Source: Oceanospirillum sp047518265
Lineage (GTDB): Bacteria > Pseudomonadota > Gammaproteobacteria > Pseudomonadales > Halomonadaceae
Reading direction: 5' to 3'
NCBI GenBank assembly: GCA_047518265.1
Contig: JAKZRG010000022.1
Coordinates: 12,917 to 76,916 of the forward strand
DNA length: 64,000 nt
Part shown: piece after piece, positions 61,859-64,000 of the stretch
Layout: each line of letters starts with the position of its first letter
Position numbering within the stretch: position 1 is the stretch's first letter
Notes under the pieces: generated by a model
The model's database searches: none
Told to the model about the DNA's origin: nothing
Seen by the model: only the letters and a program-made list of their open reading frames with translations
Position numbers and translations under genes: made by a program

Positions 61859-63029
61859 AATTATGCATTTGAATAGATGCCTTGCCAAAAGAGTGAAAAC
61901 TAAAAATATTGCGCTCTTTTTTATAAGCATTGTGCTCATTTTCCTTATGTCAAAAGCGACGATAACCCTTGCTACAACCAAGGGTATTAATTCTGAAAGT
62001 TATAATAGATTATTTTTTGTTCTATTTATTAACAACAATGAAAATCCTTTTTGGCGACTCACTAAAATTGCGGCTGAGAAGGCGGCTAAAGATCTCAATA
62101 TTAATTTACAGGTCGTCTCACTTAATAATAATCCACTAAGGCCATTGCGGGCTCTATCAACTCTATTGAGCTCTCCCCGAAAACCCGATGCCATATTATT
62201 TTCCAATATGAAAAACACAGGTAGATCCATATTAGAGTTACTAGAAAAACATAAAGTACATTCATTTATCTATGACAATGGCTTTCCTGCCAATGACAAG
62301 ATTGGCTTGCCTGGCAGTGAATTCCTTTTTTGGCAGGCCGAATTACTCAGCAATAATGAAGCCGCCAGTAGAAAGCTTACTTTAGAGCTGATTGATACTG
62401 CTATACGGAATAACCAAGATGGATTACCTTTATCGCTAATAGCACTGGAAGGATCTCCATCATCCGAAGTTAATGCTGAACGGCTAAGAGGCATGTACAA
62501 CGCCCTAAAAACCAATCAGGGTAATATCATAATTAAGCAAGTCTTTCGCACACACTGGGATCCCAAGCACGCAAAAAACGCGACCCTATCAGCTCACCGG
62601 CGTTACCCAAAAACCAGCTTAATATGGGCAGCCAACGACGAGATAGCCATAAGTGCCACAAATGCCATGATTGAACTGGGCAGGGTACCGGGTAAAGATG
62701 TCTTCATTTCTGGTTTTGATCGTCTGCCAAAAACGTTACAACGGATAGAGCAAGGAGAAATTGTAAACAGTTATGGAGGGCAATATATGTCAGCGGCTTG
62801 GGGAATTGTGTATATGTTCGACTTTTATAACGGTTTTAATCTGGCCCACAGAAGTATGGAATTTCCGTTAACAGACCGCCGTACCTTTTCCCCTGTTCGT
62901 TATGACAAAGAAATCAGACAAGCTCAATTTGAAAAGATTGATTTTAAGATCTTCTCTAAAACTCTGACTCCAACGACAGCACCTTATGATTTTTTGCTGC
63001 CGCCTGAAGAAGTAAAAACGAGTCAATAG
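61845..63029 (+). CDS. Periplasmic sugar-binding-type protein (LuxP/TorT/RbsB-like), possible kinase co-sensor
   Basis: 394 residues: a long N-terminal signal or anchor (ALFFISIVLIFLMSKATITLA), then a Peripla_BP fold starting LFFVLFINNNENPFWRLTKIAAEKAAKDL, with ALEGSPSSEVNAERLRGMYNAL, LIWAANDEIAISATNAMIELGRVPGKDVFISGFD typical of the ribose/autoinducer-2 type. No ABC permease or ATPase gene is adjacent. The gene overlaps the response-regulator gene, which favours a sensing role with the kinase, as LuxP does for LuxQ and TorT for TorS. Confidence 0.8.
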   Translation: MKMLKIMHLNRCLAKRVKTKNIALFFISIVLIFLMSKATITLATTKGINSESYNRLFFVLFINNNENPFWRLTKIAAEKAAKDLNINLQVVSLNNNPLRPLRALSTLLSSPRKPDAILFSNMKNTGRSILELLEKHKVHSFIYDNGFPANDKIGLPGSEFLFWQAELLSNNEAASRKLTLELIDTAIRNNQDGLPLSLIALEGSPSSEVNAERLRGMYNALKTNQGNIIIKQVFRTHWDPKHAKNATLSAHRRYPKTSLIWAANDEIAISATNAMIELGRVPGKDVFISGFDRLPKTLQRIEQGEIVNSYGGQYMSAAWGIVYMFDFYNGFNLAHRSMEFPLTDRRTFSPVRYDKEIRQAQFEKIDFKIFSKTLTPTTAPYDFLLPPEEVKTSQ

Positions 63030-63830
63030 TTATTCAGACGCCATATATGAGTATTTTTGGTAAAGAGTTGGGCCATACTGATCACGAGCATCTGCTAGAG
63101 CTTGCCAAAACTTTTCACTCAGCTCCGGATATTCTTTTACCCATGCATGGGACAAAGGCACATACCAGTCAGCCAGCATAAAAGGTTCTCCTAAAGAAAT
63201 AACATCACGAGCTTCTGGTATGGAATGCTGCAAATGATCCCCTATGGCACTCTCCACCACGTAACCATCTAAACGCCCCATCCCTACCAGACGCATTCCA
63301 TCCTTAGGTAAATAAGTATGCGCCGCTTTAACTTTAAGTTGCTCCAGCTTTTCTTCAGCGACATAACCTAAAGGAGCTGCCAATCCAGTTTTTACTCCTG
63401 TGAACTGCTCTCCATCCCAAGTTAGCTCTGTATCCTTTAACGTATAAATATTATATTTCACTTGCCATAGATGAAAGCGACTATCAGGCTTACCATTTTG
63501 TTTAGGAAAAACGCCCCATTTATCCCGTTTCTTTAACCAAATGGCCGCATAAATACCGTCAACCTGTCCTGTCTCCAAAAGAGTAATACAACGCTTCCAC
63601 GGATAGTGTACAAACTCCGCTTTAATCCCTACATTCTTCGTTGCATGCAAAATCAGATCCGTTAATACACCGGAATTCCCCAAGGAGACGACACCATTTT
63701 CCGGCTCAATCAGATAAGGAGGATAATTTTGATTTTCATAGCAAAAACGCATCATAGTTTGCGATGCGTTAGCAAAGCCTGCTGTAGAAAAACAACAAAA
63801 GGCTAAAAACAAACAAGAAGTTAACCGCAT
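63030..63830 (-). CDS. Periplasmic solute-binding protein, SBP_bac_3 type
   Basis: 266 residues with a signal peptide (FCCFSTAGFANA-SQ). The amino-acid-binding fold follows: MRFCYENQNYPPYLIE, VLTDLILHATKNVGIKAEFVHYPWKRCITLLETGQVDGIYAAIW, MRLVGMGRLDGYVVES. Solitary members like this without transporter genes are common in marine gammaproteobacteria and often lack a known ligand. It converges with the LuxP-like gene (stop codons one base apart). Confidence 0.85.
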   Translation of the reverse strand: MRLTSCLFLAFCCFSTAGFANASQTMMRFCYENQNYPPYLIEPENGVVSLGNSGVLTDLILHATKNVGIKAEFVHYPWKRCITLLETGQVDGIYAAIWLKKRDKWGVFPKQNGKPDSRFHLWQVKYNIYTLKDTELTWDGEQFTGVKTGLAAPLGYVAEEKLEQLKVKAAHTYLPKDGMRLVGMGRLDGYVVESAIGDHLQHSIPEARDVISLGEPFMLADWYVPLSHAWVKEYPELSEKFWQALADARDQYGPTLYQKYSYMASE

Positions 63831-63921
63831 AACATACCCTTAAGCCTTGTAAAGAAGACCGGTAAATCCGCTCTCTTCTGACAACCGTTCTTGACAGAAA
63901 AGTGAATACACATTGAATGTT

Positions 63922-64000
63922 CTATTTCAAAAGATAATGCCGTCCACCGATGACTAAAAAGATGCCACCTAAGATCATAATAGATGAAATAGTTAAGGCC
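63922..64000 (-). CDS. Membrane protein, C-terminal fragment at window edge
   Basis: Reading leftward from the edge gives an open frame of 26 codons, ALTISSIMILGGIFLVIGGR then HYLLK and a TAG stop at 63922. A hydrophobic, Gly-rich final helix followed by a short basic tail fits a multi-span transporter such as the EamA/DMT family, but the fragment is too short to be sure. Confidence 0.45.
   Translation of the reverse strand, partial: ALTISSIMILGGIFLVIGGRHYLLK

Overview
The window looks like chromosomal DNA of a marine, Oceanospirillales-type gammaproteobacterium. The grounds are moderate GC, gammaproteobacterial housekeeping genes (Uup, TatD, EpmC, TusA, CheV), many chemoreceptors and signalling proteins, and a quinoprotein alcohol-oxidation gene set like the ped/exa clusters of Pseudomonas. 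No rRNA, tRNA, CRISPR array, phage or transposase gene was seen. Several families of short, non-coding dispersed repeats lie between genes.

Layout. 1-8.7 kb: Uup (cut by the left edge), a DUF1499 lipoprotein, CheV, TatD with an overlapping exonuclease-like gene, an FbpA-FbpB ferric iron importer behind a Fur-like site, and EpmC. 8.9-15.1 kb: a MATE exporter, a DUF3080 lipoprotein, a conserved unknown, TusA, a small monooxygenase-fold protein, a soluble CZB chemoreceptor and a YbjQ-type protein. 15.3-22.7 kb: a tightly coupled three-gene SMC condensin operon (kleisin, winged-helix partner, 1628-residue SMC ATPase) with unusual ATPase motifs and no adjacent JetD/MksG nuclease. 22.7-29.5 kb: a DUF4214/YD-repeat protein, an unknown, a PAP2 phosphatase, NIPSNAP, DUF1127, a LysR regulator and a GST.

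29.8-38.1 kb: two divergent PQQ alcohol dehydrogenases. One carries the Asp-x-Asp signature of lanthanide enzymes; the other has Ser there, as in calcium enzymes. A secreted pentapeptide protein, a DUF805 membrane protein and a histidine kinase/LuxR regulator pair follow. 38.3-51.5 kb: NorR, a four-gene operon with an ExbB/TolQ-like and an ExbD-like motor pair, two membrane chemoreceptors, a GST, and hcp and hcr for nitric oxide defence. The hcp promoter region has three GT-N7-AC palindromes and a sigma-54 promoter, which ties it to the NorR encoded 8 kb away.

52.0-58.3 kb is the rest of the quinoprotein system: a periplasmic binding protein, cytochrome c-550 PedF, a small periplasmic protein, a second binding protein, a YVTN beta-propeller, and an ABC ATPase and permease. 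58.4-63.8 kb is sensory: a degenerate GGDEF protein, a PAS histidine kinase, a FixJ-type regulator, a LuxP/TorT-like sugar-binding protein and another solute-binding protein. The right edge cuts a membrane protein gene. No PQQ biosynthesis genes and no aldehyde dehydrogenase are in the window.

Motifs, repeats and hairpins were read by eye; no homology search or folding was run. Family names rest on recognised motifs and gene order.
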